DNA from: Lachnospiraceae bacterium
GTDB lineage: Bacteria; Bacillota; Clostridia; Lachnospirales; Lachnospiraceae
DNA: 63,385 bases
Assembly: GCA_030531435.1 (NCBI GenBank)
Contig: JAUNNN010000005.1
Span: 1-63,385 of the forward strand
Direction of reading: 5' to 3'
In this document: in pieces, positions 49,013-58,371 of the stretch
Layout of the letters: every line of letters starts with the position of its first letter
Numbering within the stretch: the stretch's first letter is position 1
Made by a program: the position numbers and the translations under genes
Notes under the pieces: model-generated
The model's database searches: none
Told to the model about the DNA's origin: nothing
What the model saw: the letters and a program-made list of their open reading frames with translations, nothing else

Positions 49013-49729
49013 CTACTTAGTAACTGTATAATACAGTCTGTCCTCAGTTTCCTTAATACTCTCTATTTTTAGTCCAGCCTTTTTTAACAAATCAGCTAGC
49101 TCATCCTTACTATATGCTCTCTGATAATGAAATTCCTCGTATTTTCTATACAAGTCATCCTCTTCCTTTATAAATAATGTCAAAGCATACTCATTTATTC
49201 TTGAGTCATTATCAAAAGTGTTTTCCCAAATAAAGCTTGAGTCATCTCTATTCTCTGCAAAAGTATTATCTGCCAGCAGTTCTTCATATTTATACTCACT
49301 ATTAACATCAAATATAAATACGCCGTCTGGCTCAAGGTAATTATTTACCCATTTAAACACCTGAAGAAGGTCTTCCTTTTCCGTAATGTAATTTAACGTA
49401 TCACAACAGCTAACAATAGCTCTGACAGTGCCGTATAGCTCAAAATCCACGATATCCTGGCATAAATACAAAATGTCAAATCCTGATTTAACGTTTTTCT
49501 CCATTGCAATTGCCAGCATATCTTCAGAAGAATCAACACCAATCATATCATATCCAAGCGCTGCAAGGCCTTCAGTTACAGTACCTGTACCACATCCCAA
49601 ATCAAGGACAAGCCCATCATCTATTTTATGTTCTTTTAAATTACGCGCGATATTTTTTATCCATTCATCGTATGGAACGTTATCCATAAAGGTATCATAT
49701 ACTTCTGCAAATGTAGAATACTGTTCCAT
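49013..49729 (-). CDS. Class I SAM-dependent methyltransferase
   Basis: This 238-residue enzyme has a standard SAM loop (VLDLGCGTGTVTEGL, about 44-58) and the N-terminal FAEVYDTFMDNVPYDEW found in small-molecule methyltransferases. The frame reaches 49840, but the ATG at 49727-49729 (MEQYSTFAE) follows AGGAGATGTA and is the likely start; the first 37 residues of the longer frame come from an intergenic repeat. The substrate is not known. It is probably the first gene of the nadE-dapF-GT2-addB-addA operon. Confidence 0.85.
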   Translation of the reverse strand: MEQYSTFAEVYDTFMDNVPYDEWIKNIARNLKEHKIDDGLVLDLGCGTGTVTEGLAALGYDMIGVDSSEDMLAIAMEKNVKSGFDILYLCQDIVDFELYGTVRAIVSCCDTLNYITEKEDLLQVFKWVNNYLEPDGVFIFDVNSEYKYEELLADNTFAENRDDSSFIWENTFDNDSRINEYALTLFIKEEDDLYRKYEEFHYQRAYSKDELADLLKKAGLKIESIKETEDRLYYTVTK

Positions 49730-49733
49730 TACA

Positions 49734-49846
49734 TCTCCTCGCCATAACAAAGGCGAAACACGCATCGCGAATTTCGCTCTGATTAGCGGTCGTCGAATAT
49801 CCAATTGTGCAAGCACATTGTCTATTCTCCTCGTCGCCATAACAAA
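49734..49846. repeat. Intergenic element bounded by direct repeats
   Basis: TCTCCTCGCCATAACAAA at 49734-49751 recurs, with three added bases, at 49826-49846. The 74 bases between contain short inverted sequences (TGTGCTTGCACA, and an AATTTCGC/GCGAAATT pair). It lies exactly in front of the methyltransferase start and supplies its ribosome binding site. The minus-strand frame through it reads like a plausible short peptide, which is why gene finders would extend the gene. I suspect a small dispersed repeat, unverified. Confidence 0.5.
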
Positions 49847-49879
49847 TAAATGCCCTAAATTAGGACATTTATCAAAAAA

Positions 49880-50383
49880 CTATCTAACTAACGTGAATAT
49901 ACCTGCGCTTAATACACCCATAATAACACCGGCAAGAACTACGCCACATACTGTAGCCACAACGCTCTTCTTAAAGTCCATATCAAGCATGCTGGCCGCA
50001 AGAGTTCCTGTCCATGCGCCTGTTCCAGGAAGTGGAATACCAACAAATAAGAATAATGCCCAATATAATCCTTTTCCAGCTTTTTCCTGGAGCTTTTCTC
50101 CGCCCTTATGGCCTTTTTCCAAGCAGAATGTAAAGAACTTACCAATAATAGGCTTATCCGCGCCCCATTCAAGAACCTTTCTTGCAAAAAAGAAAATAAA
50201 AGGTACTGGAAGCATGTTTCCAATAATACATATGATGTATGCCTGTAATACAGGAAGTCCCATTCCAGGAAGGCTTCCAAAGAAAATCTGATCAGCAGGT
50301 GAGAGAGCTACCGGAATTGCTCCTCTAAGCTCGATTAATGGAATCATCGAAATAAAAAAGACGATTAAATATTTTTTTAGCAT
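49880..50383 (-). CDS. Small multidrug-export-type membrane protein (COG2426)
   Basis: This 167-residue membrane protein has about five hydrophobic segments. The PLIELRGAIPVA start and GIPLPGTGAWTGTLAA motif are those of COG2426 proteins, which are called small multidrug exporters without firm proof. It follows hisC by 13 bases and is the last gene of that cluster. Confidence 0.85.
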   Translation of the reverse strand: MLKKYLIVFFISMIPLIELRGAIPVALSPADQIFFGSLPGMGLPVLQAYIICIIGNMLPVPFIFFFARKVLEWGADKPIIGKFFTFCLEKGHKGGEKLQEKAGKGLYWALFLFVGIPLPGTGAWTGTLAASMLDMDFKKSVVATVCGVVLAGVIMGVLSAGIFTLVR

Positions 50384-50396
50384 GTATTACCTCTTC

Positions 50397-51449
50397 CTAT
50401 AAATATTCTTTAAGTACACTAATCATTTTATCCATCTGATCATCAGTACCAATTGTAATTCTAAGATAATTATTTATTCTAGGCTTGTTAAAGTACCTTA
50501 CATAAATATTCTTTGTTTTTAAATATTCAAATATATCCTTAGCTGGCTTATCCTTATGTGTTACAAAAAGGAAGTTTGTAGCTGAATTAAGAGAAACAAA
50601 TCCAAGCTCTTCAAGTGTCTTTTTAACACGTTCCCTTGTAGCTACTACCTTACCAACAGTTTCAATAAAGTATTCATTGTCGTTTACAGCTGCAACACCA
50701 TACGCTATAGCTGCACTATTCATTGTGTATGAATTAATTGCAAACTTAACGTTATTCATGCAACTAATAAGCTCTTTATTTGCTATGGCAAACCCTATTC
50801 TCATACCTGCAAAAGCTCTTGATTTTGAAAATGTCTGAACAACAACAAGATTCTTATACTTCTTAACAAGTGGTAAAGCAGACTCTCCGCCAAAATCCAC
50901 ATATGCTTCATCTATAACAACAACAGAATCTGGATTGTGGCTAACAATATCTTCTATTACATCAAGCGGTGCTGCTATACCTGTTGGAGCATTAGGATTT
51001 GCAATAACAATTCCACCATTCCTGCGGTAATAATCCTCTTTCTTTATCTTGAAATCATCATCAAGAGGCATTGTCTCATAAGGTATACGATATATATCTG
51101 TCCATACATCATAGAATGAATATGTGATATCTGGGAAAAGCACAGGCTTATCTGATGAAAAGAATGTAAGAAAACAGTTTGCTAAAACATCGTCTGAGCC
51201 AACACCTACAAACACCTCATCCTCATCAAACCCATATCGGTCAGCTATAGCCTTTGCAAGAGGGGCTGCAGTAGTATTTGGATACAGTCTTAATGTTTCA
51301 ACCTCAAGGCTTTCTATTGCCTCTACAACCTTTGGTGATGGAGGATATGGAAATTCATTTGTGTTAAGCTTAATTAGTTCACCCTCAACCTTAGGCTGCT
51401 CACCAGGAACATATGGTGTGACTTTTCTGATATTATCTAAATATGACAT
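50397..51449 (-). CDS. hisC: Histidinol-phosphate aminotransferase
   Basis: This 350-residue PLP enzyme performs the transamination step of histidine synthesis. It shows LNTNEFPYPPSP, NPNAPTGI, a VIDEAYVDF substrate motif and FSKSRAFAGMRIG with the PLP lysine. It starts four bases after the neighbouring aminotransferase. Alone, away from the his operon, it could also accept other substrates such as aromatic amino acids. Confidence 0.9.
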   Translation of the reverse strand: MSYLDNIRKVTPYVPGEQPKVEGELIKLNTNEFPYPPSPKVVEAIESLEVETLRLYPNTTAAPLAKAIADRYGFDEDEVFVGVGSDDVLANCFLTFFSSDKPVLFPDITYSFYDVWTDIYRIPYETMPLDDDFKIKKEDYYRRNGGIVIANPNAPTGIAAPLDVIEDIVSHNPDSVVVIDEAYVDFGGESALPLVKKYKNLVVVQTFSKSRAFAGMRIGFAIANKELISCMNNVKFAINSYTMNSAAIAYGVAAVNDNEYFIETVGKVVATRERVKKTLEELGFVSLNSATNFLFVTHKDKPAKDIFEYLKTKNIYVRYFNKPRINNYLRITIGTDDQMDKMISVLKEYL

Positions 51450-51453
51450 CTTA

Positions 51454-52644
51454 TCAGCCTTTCTTTATTTCTTCCATAAGCTCCTTAAACTTAGGAAGCG
51501 AATTAACTATTGTTTCGTAGGCAACACAGTATGCTATTCTGACATAGCCCTTACATCCAAAGGCTGTTCCTGGAACAACAAGGATATTGTACTTCTTTGC
51601 CATTTCACTAAACTTCACATCATCTTCAACAGGAGTCTTTAAGAATAAATAAAATGCTCCTTCTGGCTTCTGGGCTTCATAACCTATTTCAAGAAGTCCT
51701 TCGTAGAGTGTATTTCTGTTACGCTCATAATATGAAAGATCTGTACTCTCATTAAGGCATCTTGCAACAAACATCTGCTGAAGAGATGGCGCATTAACAA
51801 ATCCCATTACTCTTGTAGCAACTCCAGCAGCCTGGAATACAAGGTCATAATCATCAATATCAGATGGAATCACTAGATAACCTATTCTTTCACCTGGAAG
51901 TGATAATGACTTTGAATATGAATAACCAACAATCGTATTATGGTAATATTTAGGCACATATGGAACACTAAGGCCACCATATGCAAGCTCTCTATAAGGC
52001 TCATCTGTTACAAGATAAATACTTGTACCAAACTCTTTTTCTTTCTTTACAAGAATCTCCGCAAGCTTTTTGAATGTCTCTTCTGAATAAATAACGCCCG
52101 TTGGGTTATTTGGAGAGTTTACTATTACTGCCTTTGTTTTTGCAGTGATTTTTGTCTCAAATTCATCAAGCTTTGGCTGGAAATCCTTTGTATTAGGAGA
52201 AACAACAACAAGTTCTCCATCATAATTACTTACATAGTTTCTATACTCTCCAAAGAATGGAGCAAAAGTAATAACTTCATCACCAGGATTCAAAAGAACC
52301 TTCATTATTACATTTAAGCCGCCTGCAGCACCAACCGTCATAACAATATTGTTAGCACCATAGTTCATGCCAAAGCGTTCATTTATAGAATTTGCAACAG
52401 CCTCTCTGACTTCTTCATATCCGCTATTATTCATATATCCATGAAGCTTAACTGGATCTTCGTTTGTTACTATATCAATAACAGCTTTTTTAATAGCTTC
52501 TGGTGCAGGCACATTTGGGTTTCCAAGACTAAAATCATATACATTTTCTCTGCCGTATATTTTTGCAAGTCTATTACCCTCTTCAAACATTGCTCTTGTG
52601 ACTGAGCTACCTGCTACAAGTTTTTGCATTTTTTCAGAAATCAT
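51454..52644 (-). CDS. Class I/II PLP-dependent aminotransferase
   Basis: This 396-residue enzyme belongs to the aspartate aminotransferase-like group. Motifs are FSLGNPNVPAP near the start, NSPNNPTGVIY, and YSYSKSLSLPGERIGY with the PLP lysine. Substrate preference (aspartate, aromatic or branched amino acids) cannot be read. It lies 35 bases after hflC and four before hisC, so two aminotransferases share an operon. Confidence 0.88.
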   Translation of the reverse strand: MISEKMQKLVAGSSVTRAMFEEGNRLAKIYGRENVYDFSLGNPNVPAPEAIKKAVIDIVTNEDPVKLHGYMNNSGYEEVREAVANSINERFGMNYGANNIVMTVGAAGGLNVIMKVLLNPGDEVITFAPFFGEYRNYVSNYDGELVVVSPNTKDFQPKLDEFETKITAKTKAVIVNSPNNPTGVIYSEETFKKLAEILVKKEKEFGTSIYLVTDEPYRELAYGGLSVPYVPKYYHNTIVGYSYSKSLSLPGERIGYLVIPSDIDDYDLVFQAAGVATRVMGFVNAPSLQQMFVARCLNESTDLSYYERNRNTLYEGLLEIGYEAQKPEGAFYLFLKTPVEDDVKFSEMAKKYNILVVPGTAFGCKGYVRIAYCVAYETIVNSLPKFKELMEEIKKG

Positions 52645-52679
52645 CTTTTTTCTCCTGGTATATTAGTTATTTAAATAAA

Positions 52680-53702
52680 TCAATATCCTGCAAATATCTG
52701 AGCAATTGGTGAATCTTCAGAAAGAATAAGTGTATTATTCTTAGACCCCTTAAGACTCTTCTTTGCTGCATCAAGACTTCTTACGAATGTGTAGAAATCA
52801 CTCTTTTCTTCATCATTGTAGGCATCTGATAATATTTTCATGTATTCAGCTTCACCTTCAGCTTTAATCTGTTCAGCCTCAGCGACTGCTTCTGAACGCA
52901 TGATAGAAACTTCTTTATCTGTAGTATTTCTAATCTTTTTAGCTTGTGCCTCACCTTCCGCTGTATACTGAGCAGCAATATTTTCACGCTCTGATATCAT
53001 ACGTGTATATACAGCCTGCTTATTATCATCAGGTAAATCAAGCTTTTTAACCTCTACAGTAATAATCTCAATACCGTACTGCTCATACACAGTTCCAATA
53101 TTGTCCATAATTTCATCTGTAAGTGACTTGATTTCAACAACCTTTTTTACTTCTTCAAGCTCAAGGTCATTATTTGTAACATCTTCATTTGCTTCAAAAT
53201 CTGTTACAACAACCTTACCATCTCTTGACTTAATGACTTCATCCTGAGTCATATTAGAAACCGTATTTTTCATAGCATTGTATACGAGCTGATCGATACG
53301 GTTTTCTGCATTACCAACAGAATGGCTAAGAGACTGAGCAAACTTAAGTGGATCAGTTACTCTCCATAATACGTAACTATCAATAATCATAGTTTTCTTA
53401 TCAGATGTAATAACATCAGATACAGGTAAATCATAGAAAAGAATTTCCTTTGGTACTGTATCTACTGACTCAATAAATGGAATCTTCACATAAATACCCG
53501 CATCAGTAATAGTTCTGTCTACACGTCCAAACTGTCTTACAAGCTTGTACTGATCCTCTCTACATACGATAAAGCATGAGTTAAGAGCGATATAAATAAC
53601 AAATAGAATTCCAACTATTATGAGAAGTCTATTTCTAACCTTTTTATTTTTAACCTTATCTGCTGGTGTACCATCAGATGTAAATCTTTCTGTCTCAGCC
53701 AT
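52680..53702 (-). CDS. hflC: HflC, SPFH/band 7 membrane protein
   Basis: With HflK it forms a membrane complex that modulates the FtsH protease. The ATG at 53700-53702 (MAETERFT) sits just past the hflK stop, and the AGGAGG at the end of hflK is its ribosome binding site. The 340-residue protein has one membrane segment (about 23-42), a SPFH domain and a charged helical region rich in Ala and Glu (about 235-285). Confidence 0.9.
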   Translation of the reverse strand: MAETERFTSDGTPADKVKNKKVRNRLLIIVGILFVIYIALNSCFIVCREDQYKLVRQFGRVDRTITDAGIYVKIPFIESVDTVPKEILFYDLPVSDVITSDKKTMIIDSYVLWRVTDPLKFAQSLSHSVGNAENRIDQLVYNAMKNTVSNMTQDEVIKSRDGKVVVTDFEANEDVTNNDLELEEVKKVVEIKSLTDEIMDNIGTVYEQYGIEIITVEVKKLDLPDDNKQAVYTRMISERENIAAQYTAEGEAQAKKIRNTTDKEVSIMRSEAVAEAEQIKAEGEAEYMKILSDAYNDEEKSDFYTFVRSLDAAKKSLKGSKNNTLILSEDSPIAQIFAGY

Positions 53703-53703
53703 C

Positions 53704-54759
53704 TTATTCTTCCTCCTCACTTACACTAGTTGTATTCTGATTGCTGCTTCCTGTGTTTGATGAAACAAATGACTCAAGTGGTAACATTTTCTGAACACTA
53801 TTACCATCTGCTCCCTCAATCACGATTTTAAGTGAAGGAAGTACTTCTTCCATAGTCTCATAGAACATACGCTGTTTTGTAATGGTAGGATACTTTACAT
53901 ATTCATCGTACATTGAATTAAATCTGGCAACCTGACCTTCTGCTTCATTTATTCTCGCCTGCTTCTCAGCTTCTGCATTCTGGCGAATCTGGTCAACTTC
54001 TGCCTCTGCCTTAGGGATCTGTTCGTTACGGTATTTATTTGCATTATTAAGAGCTGTCTCTTTACCCTGCTTAGCAGTTTCAACTGACTTAAATGCTGCA
54101 CTAACAGAATCTGTTGGTGGCTCAGCATCCTGAATTGTAATGTTTACAAGCTGAATACCAATATCAAGTTTATCTAATTTGTCCATAATCATCTGCTTGA
54201 TATTTGACTGGATTTCATTCTTTCCTGTTGTAAGAACAGCATCTACGCCGTATGAACCAATTGTTGTTCTAATACAGTTCTGAGCAACGTTAGCAAGAAT
54301 AAGCTGTGGGTCCTCAGATGCATATATAGCCTTCACAGGATCAATAATTCTGTATTCAGCGTAGAAATCAACCTGAATAAAGTTATAGTCAGATGTAATC
54401 ATCATGCTATCATCAATTCCGTCTACACCATTGTAGTTAACATCTGAATAGTCAGAGTAACCAATAGCAAAGCCCTGAATTGTAGTATTAACCTTATCTA
54501 CAGTCTGAACATAAGGAATCTTGAAGTGAAGTCCTGGTTCTGTAACAGCAGCTGCCTGACCGAATGTACATACAACAGCCTGTTCTTCTTCAGCGATTGT
54601 ATAGAATGATCCAAAAAGTGTATCAAGAACAACAATAGCAAGCACTATAGCGCAAATAATTGTAATCCACTTCTTTCCGCCGCCTCTTTTCTTTTCAGCC
54701 TTTTTGGCTTGTCTCTCTCTGAACATCTTATTGATGTTGTCGTCAAAATTTTCCATCAT
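53704..54759 (-). CDS. hflK: HflK, SPFH/band 7 membrane protein
   Basis: Partner of HflC, 351 residues: a basic N-terminus, one membrane segment (about 30-52), a SPFH domain (about 53-230) with FGQAAAVTEPGLHFKIPYVQ, and a long Ala/Glu coiled coil (about 235-285). The C-terminal 20 residues are disordered and acidic. The ATG follows GGAG. It lies 14 bases after an unknown gene. Confidence 0.9.
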   Translation of the reverse strand: MMENFDDNINKMFRERQAKKAEKKRGGGKKWITIICAIVLAIVVLDTLFGSFYTIAEEEQAVVCTFGQAAAVTEPGLHFKIPYVQTVDKVNTTIQGFAIGYSDYSDVNYNGVDGIDDSMMITSDYNFIQVDFYAEYRIIDPVKAIYASEDPQLILANVAQNCIRTTIGSYGVDAVLTTGKNEIQSNIKQMIMDKLDKLDIGIQLVNITIQDAEPPTDSVSAAFKSVETAKQGKETALNNANKYRNEQIPKAEAEVDQIRQNAEAEKQARINEAEGQVARFNSMYDEYVKYPTITKQRMFYETMEEVLPSLKIVIEGADGNSVQKMLPLESFVSSNTGSSNQNTTSVSEEEE

Positions 54760-54773
54760 AATAATTCTCCAAA

Positions 54774-55250
54774 TTAATATCTCACCATCTGTTTTCCATC
54801 AGATGTGTTAGTAAAGAAAAGCCTATTTAAGCAATCAAGCGCAGTTACATATATTCCAGCGTCCACACCTTCTGACCACAAAGCAGCCTTTGTGCGTCCA
54901 CCAAGAACATACTTGCTTAAAATACCTTTAAAAAGCTTCATATCAGTAATTTTTGCATTCTTTAAGAGCCTTATCTCATCCTCATGACTCTGAATACGAT
55001 TTCTACTGTAGACATAGGGATAATTTCTATCCACAAACTTTGTTTTCTCAACTTCTTTTATGAATGCAAGAAGTGTAGAATCAAACACAGGAATAGGTAT
55101 TACTTTATTTTCCTCATCGCCAGTATACATTGAGCTAACCTGACCCGCACTTTTACTTGCAAGCCATGGCAAATACTTAAGAAGTCTTGCCACGTCATCC
55201 TGATACTCAGCTATGAGCATTTCCCTCATATTTTCTTCTTGTCCGTACAT
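54774..55250 (-). CDS. Unknown soluble protein in front of hflK
   Basis: I do not recognise this 158-residue protein. It has no signal peptide, membrane segment or known motif, is probably mainly helical, and contains LLKYLPWLASKSAG near residue 22 and SHEDEIRLLKNAKI near residue 90. The ATG follows AAAGG. It is the first gene of the hflKC operon, behind a good promoter, and may be a partner or regulator of the complex, which is inference from position. Confidence 0.6.
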   Translation of the reverse strand: MYGQEENMREMLIAEYQDDVARLLKYLPWLASKSAGQVSSMYTGDEENKVIPIPVFDSTLLAFIKEVEKTKFVDRNYPYVYSRNRIQSHEDEIRLLKNAKITDMKLFKGILSKYVLGGRTKAALWSEGVDAGIYVTALDCLNRLFFTNTSDGKQMVRY

Positions 55251-55299
55251 ATATAGGTATCCTTTTCTTTACAATTCATTGTAATTACGCGCTCTTTCA

Positions 55300-55328
55300 A
55301 TTATAATCTAAGCGGTAGTTATTATCAA
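55300..55328 (-). promoter_or_regulatory. Promoter of the hflKC operon
   Basis: TTGATA (55323-55328), 17 bases and a perfect TATAAT (55300-55305) on the minus strand. Confidence 0.7.
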
Positions 55329-55356
55329 GTATTCCGACCTTGGAGCATGCACATAA

Positions 55357-56904
55357 ATGACTCTTGAAACACTGAAAAATAAGTCTTTTTCAATTCTCAT
55401 ATCGTCAATTAAATACATCGCAATTTTTATTTTTTCATATTTATTTTTGCTTGTATTTTCCCTTTGGACAACACCACTTTATAAAAACTGGTATGGGTGT
55501 GATGCATCCTTCTTTACTATGGCAGGAAGGGGAATCACTAAAGGATGGGTTCCATATAAAGATTTCTTTGATTTAAAAGGGCCTTATTTCTTCTTTATTG
55601 AGGCATTGGGACAGTTTATTAAATATGGCAGAACTGGGGCATTTATACTTCAAATCGTAGCAATGTTCTTTTCAATGACACTCGTTATGAAACTTTCAAG
55701 ATTGTTCGTATCATGGAAGAAAACCTTTGTTGTACTATTTGTTTTTGCATTCTGGCATATTGCAACATTATGGGGTGGGAATACATTAGAAGAATTTGCG
55801 CTACCTCTAAACCTAATAACACTTTATTTAACAACAAAAGACTATTTAAAAAATAAAGAATATAAACCATCCACCATTACTGCTATAGTAACAGGCATTT
55901 CCTTTGGCATCATTTTATTTTCGAAGGTTACCGTTGCAGCACCTATTATTGGAATTGTTTTAGCATCTATTATTATTTTTATAAAAAATAAGGACTTTAA
56001 AGGCTTGTTCTTTTATCTTCTGTACTCGTTTCTTGGTATACTAATTGCTGTTACACCAATTTTTATTTATTTTGGTTTACATAATTCCATATCTGATATG
56101 ATATACAGTGTATTTATTTTCGCCTTCAAACGATCTATCGATTATGGAACTAAATTTAATTTACGTTGGGAGCTAAAAATATCTGGCTGTTACTTTGCTA
56201 TGATTTATGCTTTATGCCAGCTTATTTGCTTTAGATTAAAGAAAAAAGGCTCTGAAGATTCAGAAAATCAGCTGCCTGATAGAAGCTACAGCTGCCCACA
56301 TCTTGAACTACATCTAATAATTTTATGTATGTCTATAATTTCTGCTCTTCTTTTCCATCTTGGGGATCCATTTATATACTATTTCACAACAGCATTCCCA
56401 AGTGTTTTATTTTCGCTCATACTTTTATTTTATATAAATGAGCCTCTGATTATTTTTAAATCATGGAGAGTTGATGTACCATTAATAGCTCTGTTAATCC
56501 CTATATGCTACTTCGCTTCATGCAGTGCAAATACACTGAGCACAGTTATATATGATAGAAATAACGGGTATTATGAGAACTATTACAATCAGGCAAAGGA
56601 AATGGCATCTCTCATCCCTGATAGAGAAAGAGATGAGGTTTATTCATTTAACATTGATATGCAGTGGTTTGAAATAAATAGAATTCTTCCATGCCATCAG
56701 TATCAGGTTAATCTCCAGTTCTTCTGTGCCCTTGATCCCGCTATTGAGGCAGAAATACTTAAATACCTAAAAGAAACACCACCGAAATGGTTAGTTATCG
56801 GTGGTGATTTATCTACATATCTTCCAAATATAAACGAGTCTGTATGCAGGCAGTACGAAAACATTTATTCTAATGATTATGGTGCACTGTACCTGCTTCA
56901 GTAG
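55357..56904 (+). CDS. Multi-pass membrane protein, probable lipid-linked-sugar glycosyltransferase
   Basis: This 515-residue protein has about ten hydrophobic segments. The first extracytoplasmic loop contains YGCDASFFTMAGRGITKGWV and then PYKDFFDLKGPYFFFIEA, whose acidic residues after the first segment are the pattern of GT39-like and ArnT-like enzymes using polyprenyl-linked sugars. The C-terminal 100 residues are soluble and extracytoplasmic. GGAG lies 13 bases before the ATG. It is divergent from the hflKC operon and convergent with trkH (14-base gap). The transferred group is unknown. Confidence 0.68.
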   Translation: MTLETLKNKSFSILISSIKYIAIFIFSYLFLLVFSLWTTPLYKNWYGCDASFFTMAGRGITKGWVPYKDFFDLKGPYFFFIEALGQFIKYGRTGAFILQIVAMFFSMTLVMKLSRLFVSWKKTFVVLFVFAFWHIATLWGGNTLEEFALPLNLITLYLTTKDYLKNKEYKPSTITAIVTGISFGIILFSKVTVAAPIIGIVLASIIIFIKNKDFKGLFFYLLYSFLGILIAVTPIFIYFGLHNSISDMIYSVFIFAFKRSIDYGTKFNLRWELKISGCYFAMIYALCQLICFRLKKKGSEDSENQLPDRSYSCPHLELHLIILCMSIISALLFHLGDPFIYYFTTAFPSVLFSLILLFYINEPLIIFKSWRVDVPLIALLIPICYFASCSANTLSTVIYDRNNGYYENYYNQAKEMASLIPDRERDEVYSFNIDMQWFEINRILPCHQYQVNLQFFCALDPAIEAEILKYLKETPPKWLVIGGDLSTYLPNINESVCRQYENIYSNDYGALYLLQ

Positions 56905-56918
56905 AAAGTTTTAAACTA

Positions 56919-58361
56919 TTACATTGTCTTTCTCCATGTTCTTATATTAAATAATAAGAGCATTGGGAATAACTCAAGACGTCCAGCCAGCATATCAAAA
57001 CACATTACAAGCTTTGACAGCCATGAAAACTCAGAATAGTTCGCCATAGGACCAACAGCGCCAATACCAGGACCTATATTGTTTATAGTAGCCGCAATAG
57101 CTGTAAATGTTGACTGAAAATCAAACTTATCAAGTGAAACAATTAAGAGTGAGCTAACAAATACACATGCAAATGTCATAATGTATGTGTTTACACCTCT
57201 TAACACATCGTGGTCTATTGCTTTTCCTTCGAACTTAAGAACTTTAACATTTCTTGGATGAATCATCGTAGTAAGCTCTTTTCCAACAGTCTTAAATGCA
57301 ATGAGAATACGTGATACCTTAATACCACCACCTGTAGAACCAGCACAGGCTCCCATAAACATAATTACTACAAGAATAGTCTTCGAGAATGTAGGCCACA
57401 GATCGAAATCAACTGTTGAATAACCAGTAGTTGTAATAATAGATGCTACCTGGAAAATTGCATCCTTGAATGCAATAAATACGTTATCGTAATCACCAAG
57501 AATATTAATAGTTATAGCAATACTTGTTGCAAATACAACTCCATAAAAAACTTTTATTTCTTCTGAGCTAAATGCATCCTTAAACTTCTTTGTAAGAAGA
57601 AGGAAATATAAGTTAAAGTTTGTACCACAAAGAAGCATAAATATCGTGATAATTACCTGCTGCGCTATTGTATAGCTTCCGATACTGTCATTTAAGCAGC
57701 CAAAACCACCAGTTCCCACAGTACCAAAGGATAAAACCATTGACTCAAATAAAGGCATTCTAGCAATTAAAAGGAGTACTATTTCAACAACAGTAATAAT
57801 AATATAAATTAAATATAAGATTACTGCTGAATCCTTTGCCTTTGACACAAACTTTCCAGCTGTAGGCCCAGGGCTTTCTGCTCTTACTATGTGCATGTTA
57901 TTCTTACCAGCCATTGGCAGTATCGCAAGAATAAACATAAGAACACCCATACCACCTAACCAGTGAGTAAAGCTTCTCCACATAAGCATTGATTTAGGCA
58001 AAACTTCAACATCCGTTAAAATAGTAGCACCTGTTGTTGTAAAACCTGATATTACTTCAAAAAGTGCATCTATATAATTTGGAATACAGCCGTCAAGTAC
58101 GAATGGGAGTGCTCCAATAGCAGATAAAACTATCCATCCTGCTCCAACTGATACAAAGCCTTCTCTTGTATAGAACGAATGGTTGTCAGGCTTCTTTATT
58201 GAAATAATAAATGATAGCACAAGGGCAATTACCACCGCTACCATGAAATCCATCCATTGTTCTTCTTTATAAATAATTGCTGTAGCAATAGGAAGAAGCA
58301 TACAAACAGCTTCAATCTTAAGTATCCAGCTTATAAAATAAAGCACCATTTTACGGTTCAT
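56919..58361 (-). CDS. trkH: Potassium uptake channel subunit (TrkH/KtrB family)
   Basis: This 480-residue integral membrane subunit has four pore repeats; TTTGATILTDVEVL, GTVGTGGFG, TTTGYSTVDFD and INNIGPGIGAVGP carry the selectivity residues, and CAGSTGGGIKVSR the gating loop region. It lies ten bases after trkA in an operon. Regulation would come from the TrkA ring. Confidence 0.94.
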   Translation of the reverse strand: MNRKMVLYFISWILKIEAVCMLLPIATAIIYKEEQWMDFMVAVVIALVLSFIISIKKPDNHSFYTREGFVSVGAGWIVLSAIGALPFVLDGCIPNYIDALFEVISGFTTTGATILTDVEVLPKSMLMWRSFTHWLGGMGVLMFILAILPMAGKNNMHIVRAESPGPTAGKFVSKAKDSAVILYLIYIIITVVEIVLLLIARMPLFESMVLSFGTVGTGGFGCLNDSIGSYTIAQQVIITIFMLLCGTNFNLYFLLLTKKFKDAFSSEEIKVFYGVVFATSIAITINILGDYDNVFIAFKDAIFQVASIITTTGYSTVDFDLWPTFSKTILVVIMFMGACAGSTGGGIKVSRILIAFKTVGKELTTMIHPRNVKVLKFEGKAIDHDVLRGVNTYIMTFACVFVSSLLIVSLDKFDFQSTFTAIAATINNIGPGIGAVGPMANYSEFSWLSKLVMCFDMLAGRLELFPMLLLFNIRTWRKTM

Positions 58362-58371
58362 AATTTATCTC

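Noticed and set aside
49730..49840. N-terminal 37-residue extension of the methyltransferase
   Set aside because: It is encoded by the intergenic repeat, and a better start with AGGAGATGTA lies at 49729.
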